This document shows, piece by piece, positions 6,635 through 14,425 of a DNA stretch of 14,781 nucleotides. Numbering within the stretch: the first letter of the stretch is position 1; every line of letters starts with the position of its first letter. The position numbers and the translations under genes are program-made. A model generated the notes under the pieces. The model saw nothing but the letters and a program-made list of their open reading frames with translations. It was not told the origin of the DNA and ran no database searches. Source of the DNA: Sulfurivirga caldicuralii (GTDB lineage Bacteria > Pseudomonadota > Gammaproteobacteria > Thiomicrospirales > Thiomicrospiraceae); the NCBI GenBank assembly GCA_015661715.1, contig DQVN01000100.1, positions 1-14,781 on the forward strand. The letters are read 5' to 3'.

Positions 6635-8047
6635 ATGTCAACTAAAACATTTGACGCTGGCGTTAAGGACTATAAATTAACGTACTGGACGCCGGACTAT
6701 GTTCCCTTAGAGTCAGATCTGCTGGCTTGCTTCAAGGTGGTGCCCCAAGAGGGCGTGCCGCGTGAAGAGGCTGCGGCGGCGGTTGCGGCAGAATCATCCA
6801 CAGGTACATGGACTACTGTATGGTCAGACCTGCTGACGGATATCGAATTTTACAAAGGGAAGGCGTATCGCATTGAGGATGTTCCAGGAGACCCGGAAGC
6901 ATTCTATGCCTTTATTGCCTACCCATTGGATCTTTTTGAAGAAGGGTCGGTTGTCAACGTGTTGACCTCGTTGGTTGGGAATGTGTTTGGCTTCAAGGCA
7001 ATTCGCTACTTGCGCTTGGAAGATATTCGTTTCCCTCTGGCGTTTATTAAGACGTGCGGTGGTCCACCTTCAGGTATCCAGGTTGAGCGTGATAAATTGA
7101 ACAAGTATGGTCGCCCAATGTTGGGATGTACCATCAAGCCGAAGCTGGGTCTGTCAGCGAAGAACTACGGCCGCGTGGTTTATGAGTGTCTGCGTGGTGG
7201 ATTGGACTTGACCAAGGATGACGAAAACATCAACTCTCAGCCGTTCCAGCGCTGGAGAGATCGTTTTGACTTCGTTGCTGAGGCAGTGGATAAAGCATCA
7301 GCTGAAACAGGTGAAAGAAAAGGTCACTATCTGAACGTGACAGCAGGCACCGTGGAAGAAATGTTGAAGCGAGCCGAGTATGCAAAAGAACTCGGGCAGC
7401 CGATCATTATGCATGACTTTCTGACAGCAGGCTTTACTGCCCATACGACATTGGCAAATTGGTGTCGTGATAACGGCATGCTTCTGCATGTTCATAGAGC
7501 GATGCATGCTGTTATTGACCGCAACCCACGTCATGGTATTCACTTCCGTGTTTTGGCGAAATGTTTGCGTCTGTCTGGTGGTGATCACCTGCATACTGGT
7601 ACCGTGGTTGGTAAGTTGGAAGGGGATCGCGCAGCAACATTGGGCTTTGTTGACCAGTTGCGTGAAGCGTTTGTGCCTGAAGATCGCTCTCGCGGTATCT
7701 TCTTTGATCAGGACTGGGGTTCCATGCCAGGTGTTATGGCAGTTGCATCAGGTGGTATTCATGTGTGGCACATGCCGGCGCTGGTAACCATTTTTGGTGA
7801 CGACTCAGTACTTCAGTTTGGTGGGGGTACCCATGGGCATCCGTGGGGTAGTGCGGCGGGCGCTGCTGCAAACCGTGTTGCACTTGAAGCCTGTGTTAAG
7901 GCGCGTAATGAAGGTCGTGACTTAGAGCGCGAAGGTGGTGATATCCTGCGTGAAGCTGCACGCCACAGTAAGGAGCTGGCGATCGCGCTTGAGACATGGA
8001 AGGAAATCAAGTTTGAATTCGATACTGTTGATAAGCTTGATGTTTAA
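6635..8047 (+). CDS. cbbL: Ribulose-bisphosphate carboxylase large subunit, form IA (carboxysomal)
   Basis: Catalytic subunit of Rubisco, fixing CO2 onto ribulose-1,5-bisphosphate inside the carboxysome. At 470 residues it is full length for form IA, with the family start [18 protein letters not shown]. Active-site residues are all present. The carbamylated lysine is K194 in [12 protein letters not shown]168 lies in [15 protein letters not shown]287 lies in HVHRAMHAV and H320 in [11 protein letters not shown]. Loop 6 lysine K327 is in GKLEGDR, and [10 protein letters not shown] completes the phosphate site. Nothing suggests inactivation. The ATG is preceded by AAGGAGCG. It is the first gene of the cso operon. 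Unusually, a csoS1 shell gene separates it from cbbS. Confidence 0.98.
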   Translation: MSTKTFDAGVKDYKLTYWTPDYVPLESDLLACFKVVPQEGVPREEAAAAVAAESSTGTWTTVWSDLLTDIEFYKGKAYRIEDVPGDPEAFYAFIAYPLDLFEEGSVVNVLTSLVGNVFGFKAIRYLRLEDIRFPLAFIKTCGGPPSGIQVERDKLNKYGRPMLGCTIKPKLGLSAKNYGRVVYECLRGGLDLTKDDENINSQPFQRWRDRFDFVAEAVDKASAETGERKGHYLNVTAGTVEEMLKRAEYAKELGQPIIMHDFLTAGFTAHTTLANWCRDNGMLLHVHRAMHAVIDRNPRHGIHFRVLAKCLRLSGGDHLHTGTVVGKLEGDRAATLGFVDQLREAFVPEDRSRGIFFDQDWGSMPGVMAVASGGIHVWHMPALVTIFGDDSVLQFGGGTHGHPWGSAAGAAANRVALEACVKARNEGRDLEREGGDILREAARHSKELAIALETWKEIKFEFDTVDKLDV

Positions 8048-8111
8048 TTTTTATACTCGTTTCTTAATGACTTAAAGATTTACTGTTAAAACTACTGAAA
8101 GGAGAAGTTAA

Positions 8112-8411
8112 ATGAGCACTGAATACGGAATTGCATTGGGTATGATTGAAACACGCGGTCTTGTCCCGGCGATTGAGGCAGCAGACGCGATGACTAAGGC
8201 AGCTGAGGTTCGCCTGGTCAATCGTGAGTTTGTTGGCGGCGGTTATGTGACCGTGATGGTGCGTGGTGAAACAGGTGCCGTGAATGCTGCTGTTCGCGCT
8301 GGCGCTGATGCTTGTGAGCGCGTGGGTGATGGTCTTGTTGCTGCACATATTATTGCGCGCCCTCATAGAGAGGTAGAGCCAGTATTGTCTTCTAATGTAA
8401 AGAAAGACTAA
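8112..8411 (+). CDS. csoS1: Alpha-carboxysome shell protein CsoS1 (BMC-H hexamer), copy 1
   Basis: Major shell protein. Six copies form a flat hexamer with a small charged pore, and hexamers tile the facets. The 99 residues follow Halothiobacillus CsoS1A almost position for position: [20 protein letters not shown], then the pore-region motif [20 protein letters not shown], then [20 protein letters not shown]. The C-terminal tail (HREVEPVLSSNVKKD) is the most divergent part. A strong AAAGGAG site precedes the ATG. The gene lies 64 bases after cbbL and 19 before cbbS, an unusual position. In well-studied operons csoS1 genes lie after csoS4B or before cbbL. It shares a 44-base perfectly identical tract with the second copy at 13098. 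Confidence 0.97.
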   Translation: MSTEYGIALGMIETRGLVPAIEAADAMTKAAEVRLVNREFVGGGYVTVMVRGETGAVNAAVRAGADACERVGDGLVAAHIIARPHREVEPVLSSNVKKD

Positions 8412-8430
8412 GCGACTAAGGAGTTAAGTT

Positions 8431-8775
8431 ATGTCAATGGCGCAAGTGGAAGATTACCGCACGCGATATACGCTGGAGACATTCAGTTTCCTGCCGGCAC
8501 TAACAGCGGATGAGATTTACGACCAGATTGTTTACATTATTAATCAGGGATGGACACCTGCTCTTGAGCATGAAGCACCAGAAAATGCTTCCACCCACTA
8601 CTGGGGCTTATGGAAACTGCCTTTCTTCGGTGTGCGTGATCCTAATGAGGTGATGCAGGAAATTGAGGCATGCCGTGCCGCTTATCCAGATCACTTCATT
8701 CGGCTGATTGGTTATGATGACTACACGCAGTGTGAAGGGCATGCGTTTGTCGTTTATCGTCCGCGAGGCTTTTAA
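8431..8775 (+). CDS. cbbS: Ribulose-bisphosphate carboxylase small subunit, form IA
   Basis: Small subunit that caps and stabilises the L8S8 Rubisco. The 114 residues include the family landmarks [27 protein letters not shown], the [12 protein letters not shown] segment, and the C-terminal half [23 protein letters not shown]. Length is normal for carboxysomal form IA. AAGGAG sits 7 bases before the first ATG. A second ATG two codons in is possible but less well spaced. The gene follows csoS1 by 19 bases and is 23 bases before csoS2, so the three are surely co-transcribed with cbbL. Confidence 0.97.
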   Translation: MSMAQVEDYRTRYTLETFSFLPALTADEIYDQIVYIINQGWTPALEHEAPENASTHYWGLWKLPFFGVRDPNEVMQEIEACRAAYPDHFIRLIGYDDYTQCEGHAFVVYRPRGF

Positions 8776-8798
8776 TCGATTGTGAGGGAGGCATTAGC

Positions 8799-10856
8799 GT
8801 GAGCGCAAATACTTTAAGCGGTCGCGAAGCAGCAAGGCTGTACCGTCAAAGGCAGCTGGTGGGACGTAGTCCGTCTTCTCAGAAGTCTGAAGCGAAAACT
8901 AGGCCTGCTGCTTCTGCTACTGCAATGCCAACGCCTACAGCTAAAGCGCCGAAGAGAGCCTCTGTGACACCTGTAGCCGCCAATGTGGCGGCCGCGGGTG
9001 GTCGCGCAGCAGCCAGGCGTATAAGAGAATTGCAAAAGAAAATGGGTGGTGCTGCAATGAGTCAAAAAGGCCAGGGTGCTGGTGATGCATCTAAAGCAAT
9101 CCATCCTAAATTAAAGGCAAAAATGAAGAAAGGTGGCCCGGTGATTGAGCCGCGCCAAAAAAATGAAGCTGAGCGTTCTGCGGTGAAACGTCCTAGTGCT
9201 GAGCGTAAATTGGGTGTCAATACTGCACCTGTAGTGCAAATGACGGGTCGTAGTGTTGCAAAAGCCTTTCGAATGGCTGGTGCACAAGGAAAAGCAGCGC
9301 AAGACTCTTTTAGAGCTAAAGGAACACAATCGGGTGCTGTTGCTAGAATTGTAGATCCGAACGCATCAGTGCGTGATATTGCAAAAAAGATTCGTACGGA
9401 GCGTTGCACAAAGGGAAAGCGAGGTTGTTCCTTGCCTGATTCAGTTGGGAATAGGCGGCGCCGATCAAAGCCATCATCTTCCCGCCCTGGGGTGCCTCAG
9501 AAAGTAGAGGAGAGTGAAACCTTAAGTGGTCAGACTGTAACTGGGACTCAGGTTGGTCAGGGTCGTAAGACAGTAACTGGCTTTGAGCAAGGCTCTTGTC
9601 AGTTGGTAAGTGGTACTGAATATCTTGGTGCAGAGGAGTTCGAAAAGAATTGTGACATGGTGCCTCAGCCAAATGCCAGTAAAGTTTCGGTAACCAAAAC
9701 AACTCGCGGTCAGTTGGTGACCGGCGTAGAAGTGGGTCTCTCAGAATCAGTAACCGGAGATGAGCCTGGGCAGTGCGCCAAGGTGACTGGTACTGAATAC
9801 ATTCCTGCAGACCAGTCAGAATTGTTTTGTGGTGGCGTAAATAATGGACGTGTGAATAACACCCGTTCTGTAAGTACGATGAGTACCCCTTCTAGAGAGC
9901 AAAGCGTAAAGGTGACTGGAGGAGACGGTTCAAGCGAACCAACTGCCACTCAGGTAAACAATGTTATAAAGAGGCATGCACCAGAAAAAGTAGTTACTTC
10001 AAAGACCCTAATGGGGGCAGTAACAACAGGCACTCAGGTCGGACGTCAGGTGAAGGTAACAGGTGCTGAAGAGGGAGAATGTAAACGTATCACAGGTACT
10101 GGATATAAAAGTTACGAAGAAATCGTGGCGTGTGGTACTGAACCTGAAGCCCCGCCAGCAAAGGTGGTGAGTTCTGTTACTGTTTCTGGACAGAAGATTA
10201 CTGGAGATCGAAGTGGAGCGGCGATCGATATAACAGGTGCAGAGGCAGGGGCATGTCAGCCAGTAACAGGTACTGAGTATGTAGGTTTAGAGCAAGTTTC
10301 AGTCTGTCCTGCAGAAAAACAAGAAGAAATAGTCAAGCGCGTTCGTGATGATGAGATTGAACCGCCTATTTCTGGTATTCAGCCTGGTCCACAAGGGTTG
10401 ACTGGTGCACAGAGGGGTGCATGTAAACAAGTAAGTGGTACCCCTTATCAAGGTCCTGAACAAACAGCGATGGTGTGTGATGTTGCAAATGCAGCAATCC
10501 CTGGACAATCTGATTTTCCAATAATGATGGGGGTTAATACACCATCTGCAGGTACGGTACCTACTACAATGCCCAATTTCATTGAAAAAACAAATGATGT
10601 TGAGCATGAGGTGAGCAAAGGTGTTGTGATTACTGGCGATGGATGGGACCGTGGCGGTAAAGTGACAGGTACGGAAGGCCCATGGGCTGCTACGAGGAAT
10701 GCATCTATTCGTGGAGTAAGAAGCCAAATGCCAATGGGTGCGGCGCACTACAGGCCGGTTACTATGGATGCGGTACCCCCGAGCCCAATTACTGGATCAG
10801 CCGGTAATACAACAGGTGGCGCTAAAGTAACGTTATCTGGTGGGGCGAGAGCCTGA
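8799..10856 (+). CDS. csoS2: Carboxysome scaffold protein CsoS2 (short form)
   Basis: Intrinsically disordered scaffold whose N-terminal repeats bind Rubisco and whose middle and C-terminal parts bind the shell. It starts at GTG (8799) after GGGAGG. Four basic N-repeats are visible near residues 7-20 (SGREAARLYRQRQL), 67-83, 150-162 and 187-201. Complete middle repeats, each with the VTG triplets and two cysteines (SC/QC ... C), lie near 239-285, 296-344, 399-445 and 457-503. A partial, cysteine-less repeat lies near 355-390. The C-terminal domain runs from about 520, with one more Cys-pair repeat, VTGTEGPWAATRNASIRG, and the terminal anchoring peptide ITGSAGNTTGGAKVTLSGGA. At 685 residues it is shorter than the roughly 870-residue Halothiobacillus protein, mainly by loss of middle repeats. 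Confidence 0.96.
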   Translation: MSANTLSGREAARLYRQRQLVGRSPSSQKSEAKTRPAASATAMPTPTAKAPKRASVTPVAANVAAAGGRAAARRIRELQKKMGGAAMSQKGQGAGDASKAIHPKLKAKMKKGGPVIEPRQKNEAERSAVKRPSAERKLGVNTAPVVQMTGRSVAKAFRMAGAQGKAAQDSFRAKGTQSGAVARIVDPNASVRDIAKKIRTERCTKGKRGCSLPDSVGNRRRRSKPSSSRPGVPQKVEESETLSGQTVTGTQVGQGRKTVTGFEQGSCQLVSGTEYLGAEEFEKNCDMVPQPNASKVSVTKTTRGQLVTGVEVGLSESVTGDEPGQCAKVTGTEYIPADQSELFCGGVNNGRVNNTRSVSTMSTPSREQSVKVTGGDGSSEPTATQVNNVIKRHAPEKVVTSKTLMGAVTTGTQVGRQVKVTGAEEGECKRITGTGYKSYEEIVACGTEPEAPPAKVVSSVTVSGQKITGDRSGAAIDITGAEAGACQPVTGTEYVGLEQVSVCPAEKQEEIVKRVRDDEIEPPISGIQPGPQGLTGAQRGACKQVSGTPYQGPEQTAMVCDVANAAIPGQSDFPIMMGVNTPSAGTVPTTMPNFIEKTNDVEHEVSKGVVITGDGWDRGGKVTGTEGPWAATRNASIRGVRSQMPMGAAHYRPVTMDAVPPSPITGSAGNTTGGAKVTLSGGARA

Positions 10857-10895
10857 TTTAATCGCACGTGTTATAGAAGAAAGATGGAGTCGTGA

Positions 10896-12443
10896 GTGAG
10901 AAAGAATAACCGAAGAAAATCAATGTTTTGGAAGCCTATAGTTAGTAAGAAGGGCTCCACATTATCAGGCTCAAATTCGTTTGGTCCGTCAAGTTTTCAT
11001 GAGCGGGAAACATTTGGCCAGACGAGTGAGAGCAAACGGTCTATTCTTTCTCATCCTTTTTCTTCTCACCCGCTTGTCAATCAAGTTGAAAATCAAAAAT
11101 TGCGTACGTATGAAGTAGAGGTCAAAGATAAGTTTGATAATGTTGAAGCTTTAGTACGATCTTTATTAAACCATACTAAACGAAATGATTTTGTAGAGAG
11201 GGCAAATAATGAGTTAAAGAAAGAGCTTGGAATTACGTTAGATAATGCCTCTCTAGATTTAGCAGGATCGACTAATTTACAGTTTGCGTTTCGCGATTTA
11301 TACGCAAATATCTTTTTTAAGCTGTTCTTGAATGTTTCAGGAAACTTTTTTAGGCATGACCCATTAGGTGGTCAACACGTTAGTGGGACACTAAAAAAAC
11401 TACTAAATGCAGGGTACCATGCTATCGGCATAGCCCCCTGTGCTGATGGTAGGTTAGCTCATGTTGTGAGTTATGTTTTAAGATTGCCTTATGGGCTGGT
11501 TAGAAGAAAAGCCCATGCGGGGGCGTTGTTTGATGTGAGTGAGAGTGTTAGAAATTGGGTATTCGTTGAGCACAGCCGTTTTCGTGAAGGAGTGCCTAAT
11601 AAAGCCAATGAGCCTACAAGATATTTAAAAATAGCTGTATACCATTATTCAAAATCCGATCCACTACATCAGGGTTGTGCAGCTCATGGTAGTGATGACC
11701 ATAAAGCAGCTGAAGCTGCTTTGACAAAGCTTAGAGACTTTAGGCAGGCTATCGAAAATAGATTTGGCTGTGGATCAACCGTTGAAACAATACTTCTAGG
11801 CTTGAATACGGATGATGATAGCCTTCATGTTCACATTCCTGATCGTGAAGGTCGAGTTATGATTAATCGTTATGTTGATACAAAGTTTCTTTATGAAAAA
11901 ACATTCGGTTTGGATGTCAACGGTGCTAGGGATCTAATAAAAAAAGAGATTCTTGAGTGTAATGCTAAACATCACGCATCCTTGCCAGAGCCAGGTGTAG
12001 TAGAGGTTTTAAGTTGGTTTATTGAAAACAATTTTTCACAAATTGAATATGTAAGGCACTTTGAAAATGGATGTTATCCCGATCTTGGTCATGCAGAGCG
12101 ATTTATAGGGATCGGTGATAGTTTTGATGAGGTTCAGTTAAGGAACCTTAGTTATTATAGTTATCTTCATACTGTCGAAGAAGGTGCTAATGATATTGAT
12201 GTTGGTGTTAAGATCTTCAAGGGCTTGGCAGTCAAAAAGGGTCTTCCCATTCCAATCATTATTCGTTGCAATTATGATGGTCGAGTACCTGGTTCAAAAA
12301 GTAGGGCTATTGAACGTGCAAAGCGTTTGGAAAAGGCATTGCAAGAACGTTATGAAGACCTATATGCGTATGGTCTATTAAAAATAATGAGTACATTGAG
12401 AGATTATAAAACCTTCCGTCCTGCAGAATCGTTAAAGTTGTGA
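10896..12443 (+). CDS. csoSCA: Carboxysomal carbonic anhydrase CsoSCA (CsoS3)
   Basis: Divergent beta-class carbonic anhydrase that converts bicarbonate to CO2 inside the carboxysome. The 515 residues match the family length. Zinc ligands are inferred as C182 (in PCADGR), H250 (AVYHYSK) and C261 (HQGCAAHG). The 11-residue gap between the last two matches the reported ligand pair in Halothiobacillus (His242/Cys253). D184 and R186 form the catalytic Asp-Arg pair. Residues 1-65 are basic, Ser-rich and likely disordered, the part known in a relative to tether the enzyme to Rubisco. The C-terminal third is the degenerate second domain lacking ligands. Start is GTG. It lies 39 bases after csoS2 and is noticeably AT-rich compared with cbbL. 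Confidence 0.96.
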   Translation: MRKNNRRKSMFWKPIVSKKGSTLSGSNSFGPSSFHERETFGQTSESKRSILSHPFSSHPLVNQVENQKLRTYEVEVKDKFDNVEALVRSLLNHTKRNDFVERANNELKKELGITLDNASLDLAGSTNLQFAFRDLYANIFFKLFLNVSGNFFRHDPLGGQHVSGTLKKLLNAGYHAIGIAPCADGRLAHVVSYVLRLPYGLVRRKAHAGALFDVSESVRNWVFVEHSRFREGVPNKANEPTRYLKIAVYHYSKSDPLHQGCAAHGSDDHKAAEAALTKLRDFRQAIENRFGCGSTVETILLGLNTDDDSLHVHIPDREGRVMINRYVDTKFLYEKTFGLDVNGARDLIKKEILECNAKHHASLPEPGVVEVLSWFIENNFSQIEYVRHFENGCYPDLGHAERFIGIGDSFDEVQLRNLSYYSYLHTVEEGANDIDVGVKIFKGLAVKKGLPIPIIIRCNYDGRVPGSKSRAIERAKRLEKALQERYEDLYAYGLLKIMSTLRDYKTFRPAESLKL

Positions 12444-12458
12444 AATGAGGGCGAGAGC

Positions 12459-12716
12459 GTGAAAATTTTTAGAGTTGAAGGTACGATAGTCTCGACTAAT
12501 CGTATAGCCATGATGGAATATAAACCATTATTAATGGTCGTTGACAAGCCGGGAGGATCACCTCAAGTAGCAGTTGATCCAATAGGCTGTAAGCCTGGTG
12601 ATTGGGTTCTCTGCTGTGGAAGCTCCGCGGCGCGAGATGCAACAGGTATTAAAGGCTACCCGAGTGATTTAACGATTGTTGGAATCATTGATAATTGGGA
12701 ACCGGAGACGGACTGA
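12459..12716 (+). CDS. csoS4A: Carboxysome vertex protein CsoS4A (BMC-P pentamer)
   Basis: Pentameric shell protein (EutN/CcmL family) that closes the icosahedral vertices. The 85 residues carry the hallmarks VEGTIVSTNRI, VAVDPIGCKPGDWVLCCGSSAARDATG and the final DLTIVGIIDNW. Start is GTG at 12459, preceded by a GAGGGCGAG purine run. It begins 15 bases after csoSCA. The next gene begins two bases after its stop codon starts (TGA-T-ATG), so csoS4A and csoS4B are probably translationally coupled. Confidence 0.95.
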   Translation: MKIFRVEGTIVSTNRIAMMEYKPLLMVVDKPGGSPQVAVDPIGCKPGDWVLCCGSSAARDATGIKGYPSDLTIVGIIDNWEPETD

Positions 12717-12717
12717 T

Positions 12718-12996
12718 ATGGAGATATGTCAGGTCCAAAAAGATATAGTGTTGACAAGTCGCGTTGACGGAATGGGACATCTTCCTGTTAAGGTTTTAAA
12801 AAGTGTGTCTGGTGGCTTGTCTGCTGCTTTAGACCCTATTGGGGTTAGAGATGGAGACTGGGTTTTTACAATAGCCAACTCTGCAGCTCGTGATGCTGCT
12901 GGGTCTAAAAAAATCATTACTGACCTGACAATTGGTGGAATTATTGACAATTGGCAGGACGTAATAACTGTTGCAAGGATAGAAAATAAAAGTTAG
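12718..12996 (+). CDS. csoS4B: Carboxysome vertex protein CsoS4B (BMC-P pentamer)
   Basis: Second pentameric vertex protein. The 92 residues start [20 protein letters not shown] and include [27 protein letters not shown] and [11 protein letters not shown], colinear with Halothiobacillus CsoS4B. I take the ATG at 12718, one base after the csoS4A stop, because it gives the family N-terminus. An in-frame upstream ATG at 12676 lies inside csoS4A and would add 14 foreign residues. The C-terminal extension [13 protein letters not shown] goes a little beyond the usual end. A 101-base AT-rich gap follows before the second csoS1, in which I see no clear terminator. Confidence 0.95.
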   Translation: MEICQVQKDIVLTSRVDGMGHLPVKVLKSVSGGLSAALDPIGVRDGDWVFTIANSAARDAAGSKKIITDLTIGGIIDNWQDVITVARIENKS

Positions 12997-13097
12997 CGAA
13001 CTACTTTTACTTTGTTTATCTTAACATCCAATCTTATTTGATGAGGTTATACCTTTTTAATAAATACCTATACCAAGCTAAGGAAAAGGAGCTAAAA

Positions 13098-13385
13098 ATG
13101 AATGAATATGGCATTGCCCTTGGGATGATTGAGACGCGTGGTTTGGTTCCTGCCATTGAGGCGGCGGATGCAATGACCAAAGCTGCTGAGGTTCGTCTTG
13201 TTAGACGAGAGTTTGTTGGTGGTGGTTACGTGACCGTGATGGTGCGTGGTGAAACAGGTGCCGTGAATGCTGCAGTTCGTGCTGGCGCTGATGCTTGCGA
13301 ACGCGTGGGTGACGGTCTTGTGGCAGCACATATAATTGCGCGCCCGCATAAGGAAGTAGAACCCATTCTCTCTAATGCAGAATAA
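13098..13385 (+). CDS. csoS1: Alpha-carboxysome shell protein CsoS1 (BMC-H hexamer), copy 2
   Basis: Paralogue of the csoS1 at 8112. The 95 residues are nearly identical except at the ends (MNEYGIALG... and ...[12 protein letters not shown]) and an Asn-to-Arg change ahead of the pore motif ([11 protein letters not shown]). The ATG at 13098 has AAAAGGAG at good distance. An in-frame ATG at 13038 would add 20 residues unlike any CsoS1, so I reject it. It occupies the canonical csoS1 position after csoS4B, but as one gene where Halothiobacillus has three. It has 100 bases of AT-rich upstream DNA and may have extra promoter activity of its own. Confidence 0.96.
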   Translation: MNEYGIALGMIETRGLVPAIEAADAMTKAAEVRLVRREFVGGGYVTVMVRGETGAVNAAVRAGADACERVGDGLVAAHIIARPHKEVEPILSNAE

Positions 13386-13531
13386 GTATAGTTAGTATTA
13401 GAAAATTAAAATGTTAGTTTTTCGGTTTTGTTGTTTAAGAAGATTAGAATTTTACACTATGCAGATTGACTGATTGAAACGTGTGGATACTTTTATGAGT
13501 TCTGATTTTCTCTGTCAATTTTAAAAAAATA

Positions 13532-13560
13532 TTGGTTTGAAGTTGATAAAACCTTATAAA
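13532..13560 (+). promoter_or_regulatory. Candidate promoter before the bacterioferritin-like gene
   Basis: TTGGTT at 13532-13537 and TATAAA at 13555-13560 are spaced by 17 bases, in the 201-base AT-rich gap between the second csoS1 and the ferritin-like gene. The large gap and good spacing suggest that the ferritin-like gene, acRAF and the following frame can be transcribed separately from the shell genes. No hairpin terminator is evident in 13386-13530. Confidence 0.45.
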
Positions 13561-13586
13561 TTACGCTATGTGATTAGGAGTGTCTA

Positions 13587-14108
13587 ATGTATCACCCCAT
13601 GGGCATGACAGGAACTCCAGTTCCTGGCGTAGGAGCAAATCAAAAAATACCAGAATATCAAAGCTCTGCATTAAATAGCCGAGTGTTGGGTTATCTTGGG
13701 CGTGCACTTAGCATGGAGTTTTCTGCTGCGCAACACTATCTTGCCCAAGCAAATTTAGCCAGTTTGCGGCATGAAAAAGACTTCGAAAAGGCTTTCATTG
13801 ATTTGGCGAATAAAGAGTTGCAGCATGCAAATCTATTGATAAATAGAATGGTAATTCAAGGAGCATTGCCTTCTGGAACAGTGCTTCGTCCTGCATCGCC
13901 TTCATATAACATTATAGAAGCGCTTCAATCCTGTGAGGAGCGAGTTGTTTTACTAATAAATCTATATACTGAAGCTTGCCAATATTGTGCTAACTTTAGT
14001 TTAGCAGAAGATCAAGTCTTATTTGATAAGTTATTACAAGATGAAAAACAACAATTAAGTAATATGCAAGCTTGGTTACAGAGTCTATCCCCAAAAATGA
14101 AGTTTTAA
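13587..14108 (+). CDS. Bacterioferritin-like protein of the carboxysome operon
   Basis: Ferritin-like four-helix protein (173 residues) of the kind that sits in proteobacterial cso operons. Its role there is not established. Candidate metal ligands follow the bacterioferritin pattern: E44 in SMEFSAAQHY, E77 and H80 in NKELQHANLL, E117/E118 in SCEERVVLL, and E153 in QDEKQQLS. The histidine that normally follows the last glutamate by three (E-x-x-H) is Gln156 here, so the di-iron site may be altered. The first 20 residues are Met/Pro/Gly-rich (MYHPMGMTGTPVPGVG), an extension outside the ferritin core. TAGGAG precedes the ATG. A bacterioferritin comigratory or rubrerythrin-like alternative is less likely, given length and motifs. 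Confidence 0.88.
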   Translation: MYHPMGMTGTPVPGVGANQKIPEYQSSALNSRVLGYLGRALSMEFSAAQHYLAQANLASLRHEKDFEKAFIDLANKELQHANLLINRMVIQGALPSGTVLRPASPSYNIIEALQSCEERVVLLINLYTEACQYCANFSLAEDQVLFDKLLQDEKQQLSNMQAWLQSLSPKMKF

Positions 14109-14167
14109 AAGTAGATAATAATAGCAATAGTTATGAATAAATATCAACTTAGTAAGGTTAATATATT

Positions 14168-14425
14168 ATGAATGAAAGGTGGAAGCAAAAGGATAGGCCG
14201 CCTAGCTTAGAAGCAAGATTTGAGTTTGAAGATTTTGAGAGACTAAGGATGTTTTTAGACGATATAGCTGACCATGCAGATAATTTGCAACATCATCCTA
14301 ACATAACTTTTAGTAGGCGTCATGTCTCTATAGTTATCTATCCGCAGAGTGAATCTATAGGTGATATTGACTTAAAGTTAGCTAAAAAAATAGATGATAG
14401 TTATAATAGAATCCAAAATCAATAA
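14168..14425 (+). CDS. acRAF: Alpha-carboxysome Rubisco assembly factor acRAF (PCD-like)
   Basis: Small protein related to pterin-4a-carbinolamine dehydratase that acts as an assembly chaperone for carboxysomal Rubisco. The 85 residues show PPSLEARFEFEDFERLRMFLDDIADHADNL as the first strand-helix unit. The dehydratase signature HHP is kept at 42-44 (QHHPNITFSRRHVSIVIYPQ), then a helix containing DIDLKLAKKIDDSY. Retention of HHP does not by itself imply dehydratase activity, and the location in a cso operon argues for the Rubisco role. AAGG lies before the ATG with longer than ideal spacing. It is 59 bases after the ferritin-like gene and abuts the next frame directly. Confidence 0.88.
   Translation: MNERWKQKDRPPSLEARFEFEDFERLRMFLDDIADHADNLQHHPNITFSRRHVSIVIYPQSESIGDIDLKLAKKIDDSYNRIQNQ

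Noticed and set aside
9239..9700. Minus-strand frames opposite csoS2
   Set aside because: They lie antisense to repeat-rich, low-complexity coding DNA, which readily yields long spurious frames.
12676..12717. Upstream in-frame start for csoS4B inside csoS4A
   Set aside because: ATG at 12718 gives the family N-terminus and one-base spacing from the csoS4A stop.
13038..13097. Upstream in-frame start for the second csoS1, adding 20 residues
   Set aside because: The added residues match no CsoS1, and the ATG at 13098 has a near-ideal AAAAGGAG site.
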